64,000 nucleotides of DNA from Helopsaltes ochotensis (lineage: Eukaryota > Chordata > Aves > Passeriformes > Locustellidae). This document shows, in pieces, positions 49,891 to 62,485 of this stretch (within the stretch, counting starts at the first letter, position 1; every line of letters begins with the position of its first letter). Below the pieces are notes generated by a model, which worked only from the letters and a program-made list of their open reading frames with translations, was not told the origin of the DNA and did not search any database. A program made the position numbers and the translations under genes. The DNA lies in contig VXBM01001019.1 in the NCBI GenBank assembly GCA_013400155.1, positions 7,433 to 71,432 on the forward strand, written 5' to 3'.

Positions 49891-52223
49891 TAGGGAGACA
49901 AGCAAGAAGATCCAATCTGCTCTGCAGTTTCAGGTGTCTTTGCACCCTAGCACCCTGGCAGACTTTCTCAGCCATCAGAATGCCATGCTGTTGCTGAACA
50001 AATGCTTGCCAGCTCATTGCATTCTCTATTTCTGCTTGTTTCATTTTCTTTTCCCCCCAGTTACCAACCCTGCTGCAGCAGCCAGCCAGACAATGCTTAG
50101 ACAAGGTGAATAAGTGGGAAGGAAGGATAATTGAGGGGATAATCTAGTCGACCTCTTCCTGCTTCCAGGGAAGAGCTCATGTGCCTGTGCACTCCTCTTC
50201 CTCCACCCATCTGGAAGGGAAAAGAACACGGAATGCCAGCTACAGACATAGACAAGAGGCAGAGGGGCAGACTGGGGTTGTTGTCTTGTCACCTGAGCAT
50301 TTAGGCTGTGCCATGCAGGGCAGCAGCAGTGATGTATGTCCATGGGGTGTGCCAGCTGACTGCAGCAGCATCCCTGAGTCCAGACACCCAGGACAAACAC
50401 TGTGCGCTCCCACTGCTGCTGTGTATCAGCTGTCCTTGTCAGTATCTGTTTCCACCTTGGCCACTCTATGCTACCACTTTCCTCTCACAGTGAACTTCTA
50501 CTTACTGTTGAAAATTACGATTTCTTTAAACAGGTAAACCCACAGTGTTCAGGTGCTTCAGCAGGTCAATGCACTGCGGCAGCAAACACACGTGAAAATG
50601 GGACGCACACAAAAGCAACAGTACCATATTCCCTGTCTTAGTGAGTTCATAACCCTTTTTGGGATGCTGAGCAACAAGGTGATTTAACCTGAAAACAAGC
50701 AGGAGGAGAATAAAACAGTATTTTCTGTATTTCATATTGCTGGGCTCTGCAGTGGGCCTTGCTTAGTGCATGTGGTGGCTCATTCATGAACATTAGCCAC
50801 AGGCAACTAGTGCCAGCCCTTCAGTGAACACAAAGAAAGAGAAAAAGCACAGCAGCAGCAAGAAAAAATTTAAATGAGTGGGAATGAATATGAACTACAT
50901 GTGAAGAAAGAGGAAATATGCTGGAAGCAGAGACCGAGTCATGGCAGTAACACATTGCTAAAGGTGTGGGAGGAGTGACTTGTGCAACTAACAGGCTTTA
51001 TGTTTTCTGAGTATTACAGATTATGGGAATAAATGCTTCTTTTTGCTGACAGTGTCCCAAAGCTTTGCTTTGAGAATCTTTTTCATATCGCTGAAAGGGA
51101 GGAAGTATTGATATATTTATGCAGTGTGTTCCCTCTTCTGCTTCCTCTCTCTCCCAGGAGTTTACACTTGTGGGCTTTTTTATTTGTTTTGCTCTTTCCT
51201 TATGTATGATAAAGGCACTTTTGACTGGCAGGATGTAGTAATACAGTGCTTTTTTGTTTGTTTGGTTTTGGTTTTGGTTTTGGTTTTGGTTTTGGTTTTT
51301 TTTGATGTGAGAAGACCCTGCAAAACAATAATGCCACTATATAAAGAAAAAAAAATTGAAAAATCAACTGCAATAAATCACAAAATGAAAGCCACAGATG
51401 AAGGTGTGGAACAGCACCAAACAGCCCTTCCTGGCACACTAAGCAGCATGACATGCATTCCCTTTTCAGATTTCAGGATCACTGGTGGGCTGGACATCAA
51501 TCTGTCCTATGAATTACAAAGAGCCTACTGAGTTTGCAAACTTCACCATTCTGGTACTGTTTCAGTCACCACTTCCTTTTTTTTACCCTGTTCACATCCA
51601 TCCCCTAGAAAGAGCCAGCCACCAGGAACACAAATCCCAATGTGACATAGTTTATGGTGATCCAAAAATCAAGATCTTGAAAAACAACAAACAAAAAACT
51701 CCAATCAACCAACCAACTCCTCTCTGTCCCACCCCACCTTGGCCAGAAAAAGAAAAATAAAAAGAAGAAGAAAAAAAAAGAGGTGCAAAATAAAGAGGTA
51801 CCTTTAACCCTGGATTCCTTTTGGTGGCATAACAGTGAGTTGTGTTGGGCTCAGTGGCAGAACAATATGATAGATACATGTGTCATGGCTCTGGATAGAG
51901 TTTTGTTTTGATTAATGCGTTCTGTCACACACTGTAATGAAAACTGCAGGTTCTTCACTTCGACTTCACTGAAACCAGCTAGCAACAGGAAAAAAACCCA
52001 ACTCATTCGTGCCCTTTCCATGTAACAGGATCATGCAGACTTAGAAAGGACTTAATGCAAGGCATATATCCAGGAACAGTCTTTTCCAAGTCATGTCCCT
52101 TAACAAACATACCCATTGTAATAATTTTTCCATTGTTCCTTCTTGTTTCCTTGGGTGTGACTGCCCCTCCTGAGCCTTTCTTATACCAGCCTACCAGTCA
52201 CTGTAAATTAGCACAACTTACCT
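49891..52223. other. Intergenic DNA, no gene recognised
   Basis: Contains short chance frames, the TTTTGG tract at 51262 and an A/G-rich patch near 51.75 kb. No exon, RNA gene or assignable transposon was found. Confidence 0.5.
51262..51301 (+). repeat. (TTTTGG)n tandem repeat
   Basis: Six to seven units of GGTTTT in perfect register, flanked by TTTG repeats on the left and a T run on the right. Two-G runs at regular spacing could allow a weak G-quadruplex. Confidence 0.85.
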
Positions 52224-52665
52224 TGATGCCTTGGGAAGGCTGACCTGAAACACAGACTGCACAGAGCTAGAGAATTAAGTAGGTATTTATTGAAAGACCT
52301 TTAGGGTACACCCTGGGCAGGACAGGGCCTGGCCAGGGCTACACACAAGGTGGACTGAGAATGGTCACAAAAATGGCTGACTAGTCATGAGGCCTCACAC
52401 TTTTATAAGTTTTGGTCCATTTGCACATTGGGGTTGAATTGTCCAATTACAGCTTCAGGTTGTGAGGTCCCATCCTTCTTGTTCCTCCCTCCAGCCCACC
52501 CTTGTTTGTGCTTTTGGGCCTGGAAATTGTCCTTGATCTCCAGCAGGAAAAGGATTTGTTTTGTCTCCCTACTCTGTGAAGAGAGCTTACAGCACTGAAT
52601 GTAAGGCTCAGAACTGCACCCCTGGGCAGCACAGAATCTGAAATACATGAAAGCTGAAACTTATG
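52224..52665 (-). mobile_element. Solo LTR, minus orientation (partner of the LTR at 57.5 kb)
   Basis: Its reverse complement matches 57488-57914 along nearly the full length, at roughly nine bases in ten by eye. LTR signals on the minus strand are a TATA box (TATAAAAG, at 52400-52407) and AATAAA (52286-52291). The left edge is TGATGCC, the complement of the GGCATCA end of its partner. The right edge is near 52665, where similarity ends. Confidence 0.8.
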
Positions 52666-54313
52666 GCATCAACCTGTCTTCTAATTAATTAATTCTGAAT
52701 TCTTTGCAGCCGAATTGCCCTCATGTGCAGGCCTAATGCTATGCTACATCCCAAATCTGAAAGAACAGCTTGGCATCTGCCAGATCTTCCACCCAGAGAT
52801 GTATCCAGCTTCCCACCAGCACTACCTTTAAGGAGGGCAAAAGGGGTGCCACGCTCCCTGAAGTGAATTTTCTGGCCCCAGACTTTTAAGTCCATAATCC
52901 ATAGTGGTTTTCTTAAGGCTGTGCTGTTGTGAAATTTTGTTTGCTTCATGCCTACGCATGTCATAGCTGTCCCTGTGAGTTTGGGACTGCAGCTGCATGA
53001 CCTCTGCCCTTATGACTTTTATTTCTTGCTTCCTTCTCTGCCCCTGTGGTATCTGCGCTGTACTGCCCCGGTCCCAGATATCTGCCTGTCCTACAGCAGC
53101 ATCTCTCCCTACAAAATTAGTGGCACTAATTTTGAGTCAGGTGTTTATATTCCTCATGAAGACTTCTCTATCCACAGCATGCCTGAGGGCTCATCTCTCA
53201 GCTGAGAGTTTAATATACTCTATCATGAAGTTCAAGGAATACAAATTGTATGCTTTCAGCATACCAATTGAGATGCTGGAAAATTATTAGAGTTTCCTTA
53301 CACACAAGAAAGATTGGCTAAAAATAACCCAGCTGCTCCTTGAACTTTTCAGAGGAAATTAGATAACTTTGTGCAATGGAAGGAAAGATTTCAGTCATTA
53401 CTGAGATGCTTAATTCAGAGCTAATTGTGATTTTAAATTCTGGGGGATATTTTACAAACACTAACAGATTCATAATAAAGCTCTCTATCTATAAAGCTGC
53501 ATACCAAAGAACAAATAAGTTCAGGGGCAAAAAAAGCTTTTGCAAGCCTGGATTTTAGCCAGTTTTTGTGTATGGATGTTTGCATACATACATATTTCAC
53601 GCATATGTGTGCAAATCTGTCAGCAAGATTTCTATCCTTATCCTAACCATGTGCCATTTGCAAACCACTTTGATGCAAGTGAGCATTTTGGGCATATCAT
53701 TAAAATATAGTTTAGTGATTTGAACAAATTATCTTTTATTTTCCTTCTGTGGCCATACACTGCCCTGCACTGGCTTGATTTACAGGTTAAACTTTTCTAG
53801 ATAAGAAGAATTCATTTCTCAACTGTACTTTTCTTGCTCAATGCAATGCAATACCCAAAACTTCTTTTCTTTGTTGTTCTCAGAAACTGTCATTGTTTGG
53901 AGAGTGAACAAGATTGAGAAAAGATCTTTTGCCAAAATTGTCTATGAAGAAATAATGAATATGCCTTTGAAAATATTCCTTTGGATTTGACTTCTGGTAA
54001 AAAACAAGTTCATTCCTTGCCCTACCCTCAAAGGCTGGCAAGATAAAGAAATAGGCAGAGCTGCAAAACTGCAGAAGGTTTTCAAATGTGACAGAGTAAC
54101 AAGTGCCTGTTTAAGCTAATCACTACCTTTGCCAAATACTGCTTAAAAAGTCATCTTGAAAATTGGCTCCTTTAGAAAATACACCACACTCTGCTGTTTT
54201 TAAAAAAAGTCACAAATCCCTAACTTGTAAATATGAGTGTTAATTTTGCTGTAATGACAGCTTAATTGCAAGATGCTTTGTGTCAAACTGGAGTTGCAGA
54301 CCTCTGTACACAA
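52666..54313. other. Intergenic DNA, nothing recognised
   Basis: AT-rich sequence with short chance frames only. No transposon or RNA gene identified. Confidence 0.5.
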
Positions 54314-54462
54314 AGGAAGGAAGGAAGGAANNNNNNNNNNNNNNNNNNNNNNNNNNNNNNNNNNNGAAGGAAGGAAGGAAGGAAGGAAGGAAGGAAGGAA
54401 GGAAGGAAGGAAGGAAGGAAGGAAGGAAGGAAGGAAGGAAGGAAGGAAGGAAGGAAGGAAAA
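54314..54462. repeat. (GGAA)n microsatellite containing a 35-base gap
   Basis: Uninterrupted GGAA units on both sides of N at 54331-54365. The true length is unknown because the gap lies inside the array. Open frames coding for RKEG or LPSF repeats are translations of this microsatellite. Confidence 0.95.
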
Positions 54463-56655
54463 CATTTCCTAGAATCAGTTGGCACTGGGTGACCTGAGGC
54501 AGTAATAAGAGGAAAAAGAAATGCAGTCAGGGAAGTATAAAGTTCATTCACAAATGAAGGAGATTTGGGAGAAACAATCTATACATAACGAACTGATAAT
54601 ATCTTATGAAGATTTTTGGCAATGTAGCAAACAGGGGTTTGCCTAAATTGTCAGCACCCCTTGTTTGAAATTCGTTTGAGGAGATGGAAAGCACAGTACA
54701 AATGTAGTTACGTTTCACATTAATTTTTTTTGTATGAGTTTTGGTACCACTTACAGGATCAAGGGTATAGAGTTAATGGCCAGGAGGTTTCTTCCAGCAT
54801 GATCCTTGGCTTATGATTAGTCAGTCATTTGTGATGGGTCAGGCACACATGCTTGTGTGATATTTTCCTGCCTCGGAGACCATATGGTCCAACAGTCATT
54901 TTCATATCCTGTCACTCAGTGATTTCCTTAATATGTTCAATACAAATTTCTTTCTCAGTAACTTCCTAAAATCCTCCACTAGGACAAGCGGGTCCTGAAG
55001 GACAATTCTGTGTCACCATTCTGCTTCACTAACTGCATTAGTTTATGTCTTACTCCATTAACTGTCCTCCATCCCATTTTTTACTTCGTTACTAGTTTAA
55101 TTCTCCACTGGGTCATCGCTGTAGTTTTTACATGTATCTTCACAGCAAATCTTGTCTGTATGGGGTCAAGGGGTTCAGTAATCTGCCAGACATAATTTAG
55201 CTATGAAAAGTGTGGGATGCCATTATAGAGGGAGATGAGTGTGAGGGAGCAGTGGTTGCAGATCAGAAGGACCAGAGGAAGCAAGGGAAGGAGACTTGAT
55301 ATAAAACAACACATGCAGGGATATTCATATTTAAAGATTCAATAGGAAGTCAGGCAGGAAAGTAGAGAGAGAGACAGCATACCAAATTGGTCTGAGACTC
55401 CAGAGAGTGTTAAAGAGGGTGTTTAAAGGAGGCATTCTTTTCCTTACGCTTTCCCTTTTGCAGTGAAAAATGAAATTATTCATTTCGTGATACTTTACTG
55501 CTCTACAGTGTAAAGGCAACAAACTGCCCTCAGGATTTTAGCTACTGCTGGACACAATGTAAGCAAGGCTACCACCACTAACACAAGCACATCACCACCA
55601 GTGGCATCTTCAGTATCTTTGAAGTGGAGAAGAAGACTAGGAAGAAACCTTGGCTTGCTGTCTTTCCTGCTTGGAAACAGTAAGGAAGCCTACATCTGAT
55701 GACAAGGAGCTGCTCTGCTCTGTGCACCAGGAATTATGGTTTATGGCCAAGGTGTACTGAGGTACTGAACACTGCAAAACAAGTAAGATGATGAAGAAAT
55801 ACCAAGACCCATCCTCACTGAAAGACCCCAGAAAATACAAAAAAGCAACATGGTTCATCCAAAATTAATTTAGACTGGAGTTTACAGCAAGAGGTGAAGT
55901 AAGTAATGCACAAGTAGGAGAAGGCTTACAGTGGGAGTGAAATGGTTGTGAGCCTGTGATAACCAGTAGTCACAACCCATCAGTTACCTCACCTTTTCTA
56001 GGTCTATGGTGGGTTTTGTAGACCTTGAGGAGAAAGATTAATTTTTACAAGATGAGAGATGTTTAAAGAGAAAGTTGTTCTCTGAACCGCTTTCCTGGCA
56101 TTTTTTTTTTCTGAACCTTCACAGAGGTGGCTGCCAGACCTATTTTTATTGTTCCTGGCTCCTTCTCCGTGCCTCCCCATCGAGATGAACCAACATGTTC
56201 ACACAGAGTCTGCTGGAGGCAAGACAGTGCATGGTAGTCGTGAAGCATCACAGGGCAGCTCTGAACTTGCCACATATGCACGGGACTTCACGTGAAGTAT
56301 TTTTCTTAGAATTAGATCATCATTTAGAGCTGTAGGTTGAGGTGCTGGCCATTCAGGTGTTCCCACTGCCTCAGTCAGTCCAACCTTCTTGCTCCTGTCT
56401 GCTGCTGGTGACCACAGCCTGCCCTGAAGCCTGTGGTACTCCATTGCAAACAGTGATTTGCATACATTTTGGGGGAATATTTGATACCCCTTGGCTACCC
56501 TGACAATAGGAGGGGTCCTGGAATACAATATAATGTCCTAGGTTGCTGTTTTCCTGCTGCTCAGAATTATGAACTGCAGTTAGTTATGTTTTACCATGAA
56601 CTATACTTTAAGCTAAATCTTGATCCTAAATTTAACCCATGTTGTAAATGAGGAG
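54463..56655. other. Intergenic DNA, no gene recognised
   Basis: Several short frames on both strands, including minus-strand frames at 56.1-56.5 kb. None has recognisable domains or splice support. Confidence 0.5.
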
Positions 56656-57180
56656 GTGTACTCCTTTATTCCTTTTCAAATGAAGCAATTTATTAATTTT
56701 GTGTTCAGCAAAAAGTGAGCAAGACAGTGCTGGTTGTGGGGGAGTCTGCGCTCTACCAACACGCACACTAACTGTTAATTTCACAGGTATTTATACAGGT
56801 TTATGTTAGTAGTCCCCTCCCAGTTTCCATTCCCTATAATGAGGTTTAGTTCCCATTCTTTGTGGTGATGTCTAGTTTTCATTCTCATTGTGATGTTTAG
56901 TCTCTATTTTTCATTGTTTCTGGTGGTTGCTGGGGCGGGGTCAGAGTCTTTATCCTTCACCCTTCGCTGGCCTCTATTTCCTTTTCATGGCAGTTTTGCT
57001 TTGCTTGCTTCATTATACGTATTTTTACCTGACACGAATCACAGCTTAATTTCTCACAACCCAGCAATATATCTTTGTCTCATGGATTCCTCGTACTTTC
57101 CCTTTTTGTTCTTTTTTTTCCAATTTTCTTTTTCTTCTCACATGTGAGCAATTGCATACCCATCCTGGGCTGGTGGGGCT
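56656..57180 (-). mobile_element. Antisense LTR-like element
   Basis: TTTATT at about 56692 (minus-strand AATAAA) is followed by 'GTTCAGCAAAAAGTGAGCAA', then a series of diverged 'GTTTAGTTCCCATT...' units at 56.8-56.9 kb, and ends with CATGTGAGCAATTGCATA. The layout matches an LTR in reverse orientation and resembles the LTR in PUM3 intron 1 (TTTTATT then AGGAAAGCAAGCAGCC). Edges are approximate. Confidence 0.5.
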
Positions 57181-57487
57181 AAATTATAATGAGCACAGAA
57201 AAGACATTATAGCCAATTTGGTGAGTGAAGAAACGCACAAGAAGCATAATTTACTGCAGTCTTGTAAGTTGAAGAAACATACACACATAATACATTTAAC
57301 TACAGATGGCATGAACCAGTCCATTTAATTTAAATGTCTGAGTTACAAGGGGTTGAGGGGGGAGTGTGGGGCACCAGAGCCTGTGGCATGGACAGAGGGG
57401 AACCTGCCTCCCACTGCCACCACTATTTCCCTCCAGCAGCACCAACATGGGACTGGGATTTTATCCCCGGGTATCCCTCGTGGTGCC

Positions 57488-57914
57488 TGAAGTTTTAGCT
57501 GTCATGTTTTTCAGATTCTGTAGATCTGAGCCTCACATTCAGTGCTGGTGAGCTCTCTTCACAGAGTAGGGAGACAAAACAAATCCTTTCCCTGCTGGGG
57601 ACCAAGGACAACTTTCAGGCCCAAAAGCACAAACAAGGGTGGGCTGAAGGGAGGAACAAGAAGGATGGGACCTCACAACCTGAAGCTGTAATTGGATAAT
57701 TCAAACCCAATGTGCAAATGGACCAAAACATATAAAAGTGTGAGACCTCGTGACTGCTCAGCCATTTTTGTGACCATTCTAAGTCTACCTTGGGTGTAAC
57801 CCTGGTTAGGCCCTGTCCTGTCCAGGGTGTACCCTAAAGGTCTTTCAATAAATACCTACTTTATTCTCTAGCTCTGTCCAGTCTCTGTTTCAGGTCAGCC
57901 TTCCCAAGGCATCA
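57488..57914 (+). mobile_element. Solo LTR, plus orientation (partner of the LTR at 52.2 kb)
   Basis: Starts TGAAGTTTTAGCT and ends GGCATCA. It contains TATAAAAG at 57731-57738 and AATAAA at 57847-57852, in the order U3-R-U5. Similarity to the reverse complement of 52224-52665 runs through both signals. Just downstream (near 57950) is CACTTGGTGCCAGGGGAGG, which may be a remnant primer-binding region, so the element may once have been longer. Confidence 0.8.
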
Positions 57915-60900
57915 CTCAGGGCGGGCAGGGATGCCTTGATCCCTCACTTGGTGCCAGGGGAGGACCATAGAGGGATGAGCCTGGTTAGAATGGTGGAATG
58001 AGCTAAACATTTGTCAAATGCATTGAAGCAAAAAAGGCACCATGACTAGCACAGCTATTATGATGACTAAAATTTACAATCCCATCATCAAGCCCATGAT
58101 GTCAAATTCCATCTATCAAATAGACTATCTAACCAAGTCCCGTCATCAACTCCAATTTTTTGATACACCTTCCTTCAGTTGTATGCTTTTGTGGATAGAT
58201 TCTGAATGATCAGACAAATTCATGCAACACATTCCCTCAAAATCTTCACAGCCATGTCCATGAGCTAATAAAAGAAAATTGATGGCGGCCCTGTTTTGTA
58301 AATTAGCATGTCTATTACTATTAATAGACTAAATTATTAGCTCATTATTATTTATTATTTAGTGGTCTGTGAGGTTGTAATGGAAAGCAGGTGGGTTAAA
58401 CTGGTCCTTGAGCCTCAGCTGAATTTCAAGAGCATAGAGCCCATCCTTGATTCGATTTAGGCAAGCTAAATCTGCATCCACACATGCCCAGCTGTGGCAG
58501 AAGAAGCAAGTCTTCTGCAAGCTTGATCCTCTGTCTGAAGAAATCAATGTAAATCATCAGGATATTGTGCATACCAGAAGGGAATGCTGCTTTAGCTGCA
58601 GTTCTAACAAATTAAAGTGATGAAGAATCCGGGATGATGGATTTTTAGACCATTTGAGATGAACTGATGCTTTCAAACTCAAGACAGCATAAGACTTGAG
58701 ACATGCATACTAAGACATGCACTAATAGATGTTAACAGGTAACTGACAGAGAAATCCCTTTTTAGCCTTTCATTTTTGAAAGCTTCCAGTGGCATTCCAC
58801 CTCAAAAGCTAATGATCAAATTTTTTTCAGTGCAGAAAGCATTTAAGCATTCAGCACTGCATGCTGTCTCTAGTTTGAAGCGAGTACTACACGTTCAGGC
58901 TGCAGATGCAGCACCCTGGGAGCTGTAGAGGGTACTTGCATGAGCAATGAAAACAGCTGATAATGCTCCTACATGCTGATAATGATGACTAACAAATGAA
59001 GAGGGCGTTTTGTAGGTTTTTTTTCCCATTTGTTGTGACTGGATGCTATGCTGATTGTAAGTATAAATAGGCAGATGGTTTAGATGGATAGAAACATTGG
59101 CTCTTTATGACATAAAGTATTAGTTTAGCTGAAAAATTCTCTGCATTTCAGCATAATGCTTACACGACCCATTTATCTACCTATGAGATCAAAATTTTAT
59201 TTTTTATGAACCAGACTTGGTCTCCTGGGGAGGAGCCAAACTTTTGGGTTTTAAAGCATTTCCAGGGACAACACCATAATGTCAGAACACCAACATATTT
59301 TGAGAAGGAAGGATCTCCTTAAAAGACTTTAGGGATAAAATCTTCCTTAGAGTAGGCTGGAACTGCAAGGTTTGGGGAATTTGCTGACAGAATCTCAGCA
59401 AAGTGCTAGATAGAAATATTACACTTGTCATTTTTCATCAGTAATGCCCTAAAGGGAAATTCCATTTATCAGGCCTGTTCACAGGAGAGTTTATGTCCTA
59501 TCTAATGAAAAAAAAAAAAAGAGAGAGAGAGAGAAAGGATTTGTTTCTCTACTTTGTTTTGTTAGCTGTAAAGTTAAATTATATTAATTGTTTACTGTGT
59601 TTCTGAGAGCTGGAGTACCTTAAGTAATTAACTGCCCTGGAGTTATTGCTGCTCTCTGTGTGATAAGGGTAATATTCAGTGTGCTGATGAGACCAGACAC
59701 AGCCTTTCTCAGGTCTGCCTTGGTGAATTCAGCAGGACGATTAAAATGAAAGACCTTTCAGTCTCCCCATCTGTGAGCAGTATGTGAAAGCACAGCTGTA
59801 GGTGTGGGTAGCTGGGAAACTGACAGCTTTGGACACGGCTTGGCAGGGCTCAGTTGTGGACAGGTCTGTGTGCTGGTGATGCAGCTGAGCAAAGGCTGAG
59901 CCAGGTCACCAGGTGCAAGGCTGAAGGTGTCCTCGCACACTGAGCTCAGAAATCCACATTGCTCTGCTGCTAATCCCCTCCTGTCGGCTTCTGTGGAGAA
60001 GCGCACGGCCCGAAGCTGCAGCCTTCCCTGGCTAACCTTGTATGCTGAGCATGACACCATATGGCATGGCCTGTCCCTGTGGTCATTTGGGGTCAGCTGT
60101 CCTCCTGCATGCCCAGCCTGCTCTCTGATGGCATGGGGTGAGGAGCAGAAAAGGCCTTGATACTGTGCTTGTAAGTGCTGCTCAGCAATAATGAAAACAT
60201 CTCCGTGTTATCAGCACTGCTTTCAGCAAAAATCTGAATCACAGGCCCATGCTAGCTACTGTGGAGAAAAGCAACTCCACTCCAGCCAAAACCAGATCAT
60301 CTGTGAAGCCCCTCACCCAAGCACACTGGGTGTGCTAGTTTTCATGGCTCTCAAAAATGAGACTAGATGAATTCTTGGAATAAAACATGAAGGACAGTTG
60401 TGAAGGAAGGCAACTGCATTTAAGTGACAAAGCGTTCTGTCAAAGTGTTCTGTCAAAGTATCACTGTATGATGTCCTTAAATTCTCCCTGGGCACCCACA
60501 GATGGCTACTGCCAGGGAGCAGACAGAGGGTGAGATAGATCTCTGATAGGCCCTGGCACCACTGGTATTTTCTCCTCATGCCATGACCTTGTCCATCTGC
60601 TGTAACTGTTGTCTGTAATATGCCCACTGACAGGGAGCTGTGAGGGCAGCACTGCCTTGGCATTCTGTGCTTATGAAATCAAGGGAATTTGATGAAGTAT
60701 TTGGTATTCCTAGCCATGAGACAGTACAAATAACAATGCTGAGAGAGATGATCAGTGGGTCAGTGTTGCAGCACAGACCTGTAGCTGGTGCTCACACAGT
60801 GGTGCCACTTCCACTTCTGCCTAAACGCCTTTCAAATGTACAGTGGGCCACTGTGGTGCTATACTCAGCAACAGAGTTGCATGAAGTGTTTTAAAGGGTT

Positions 60901-62397
60901 GGTTTAAACAGTAAAGCAGGGTGTATTCCTCTTCCAGGCCTGCACAATATAATTTTTTTTCCTGGGGCTGGTAATCTGCTGCTGCTACGGGTTGAGAAAT
61001 GGTAAGGGAAACCTGATAAAGCTGATTTATACCCAAGGGTTGCTCCCTGGCTCAGAGGGGATGTTTTGCAGGCACATCTGGAATCAGAACTACAGAATGT
61101 AATTGTGATAACGCAACTTGTCCTTCTTGTGGCATTCTTCACTTGTTGCATTTAGAACACAGTTCTCCCAAACGGTTCTAAAACATTTAAGTGACTAGGT
61201 AAAACATTTCCAGGTGTGTAAAATCTAAGTCACGCAGCAGTCCAGAAAAAGGAAGCATACTGTCTTGCACTATCCTACTGTGCCATCCTGTCAGTTGCTA
61301 TGTGCACCACCAATTCAGCAGCCAGGCTGAGGTACCCTCGTAGGAGCTGGCTATTGTGAGACTCCATATGGCCCTCCCTCCTTCCTGCAGCACATAACCT
61401 AAATACGTAACAACTCATTCACCATCGCACTGGGAATCTGTTACTAGAGTGACACAGTTGCTGCCAAAACAAAAGGCAGTTTGGGGACTTTTGCATAATG
61501 TTCCCCTCTGAATTCCAGGCTCTAAAAAGAAAAAGGAAAGAAAAAAAAAGGTTTTATTTCAGCATGTCTTGTGGTATGAAATAAGTAACTCATAGGAGGA
61601 TGTGACTTCATCACTCTATGCCTCAAGAATAACAGAGGCCACTCTTCAGGGAAGAAATTTTCACTTTTGGAAAGAGAAAATTTATGAGCCTTCCTTCCTG
61701 CCATAAGGTTATCTTTATCCACTGAATGCCATTAAAGAGCAAAATAAGATTCAGATTTTTTTGGCTGATGAGATATGGGAGAAAAGACAGAAGGCATTTC
61801 AAAAAGCTAGAACTGACAAAAGTAGAGTGATCAGTGCCTCCCACTGCAGGTGCACACTTGTCATTCGTGCGCCTCGGGGCAAGAGGGAGTCAGAAGTGCT
61901 TTCAATTTGCTGTATTTGATTTCACTTCTGAGAGTAACAATCTGTTCAGGGACTCTGACTGTGACACTGGAAGTATGTCAGATTTTTGGGTTTGCATTCA
62001 TGAAGGGTTTGGAGAAGGGAACAATACAATGCTCATCCTAGCAGTGTGCTCAGAATAGCCTGCTGCTATTACCTGTTTGGCACAGGATTTCAAATGCAGT
62101 AATTCTTGAGGTAAAATGTGTCATGAACAATTCTTTTACTTTGGCCAAAATGTGACGTTCCCGATGTAATTTGGGATCAGGATAGTGGATAATGAAGGGC
62201 CTGCAGGGCCTAACGTAACCTGAAGAATCTTTATGGCTGCTATAGAGCTGAACAATCTTCAGACGAATCATTAAAGATGAATGATAAACTGGTTAAAGAG
62301 AACAAGGATTACAGTAGATGTTGATGAATCAGCCAGACTAGTTTAGCTGACATCTCAACTATCCTGTCATTTGAGAAAGGATTTTTTTGGCTGTAAG
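57915..62397. other. Intergenic DNA, no gene recognised
   Basis: Mostly AT-rich with a somewhat GC-richer patch at 59.7-60.2 kb. Frames near 59.8-60.7 kb lack recognisable domains. A short GA repeat follows an A run near 59.51 kb. Confidence 0.5.
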
Positions 62398-62485
62398 TCA
62401 CAGAACTCATTTCCACATTTAGGTTGGAAAAGACCTCTAAGGTCACACCTAACCTTTGACTGATCATCACCTTGTCGATTGGAAG
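62398..62485 (-). repeat. CR1 3' end, minus orientation
   Basis: The plus strand reads 'TTTAGGTTGGAAAAGACCTC', 'TAAGGTCACACCTAACCTTT' and 'ATCATCACCTTGTCGA', the reverse complement of a CR1 tail and its 3'-untranslated region. Confidence 0.75.

Noticed and set aside
51262..51301. Interstitial telomere sequence
   Set aside because: The unit is TTTTGG, not the vertebrate TTAGGG.
54240..54551. Frames encoding repeated LPSF, RKEG or GRKE units
   Set aside because: Translations of the GGAA microsatellite and its gap.
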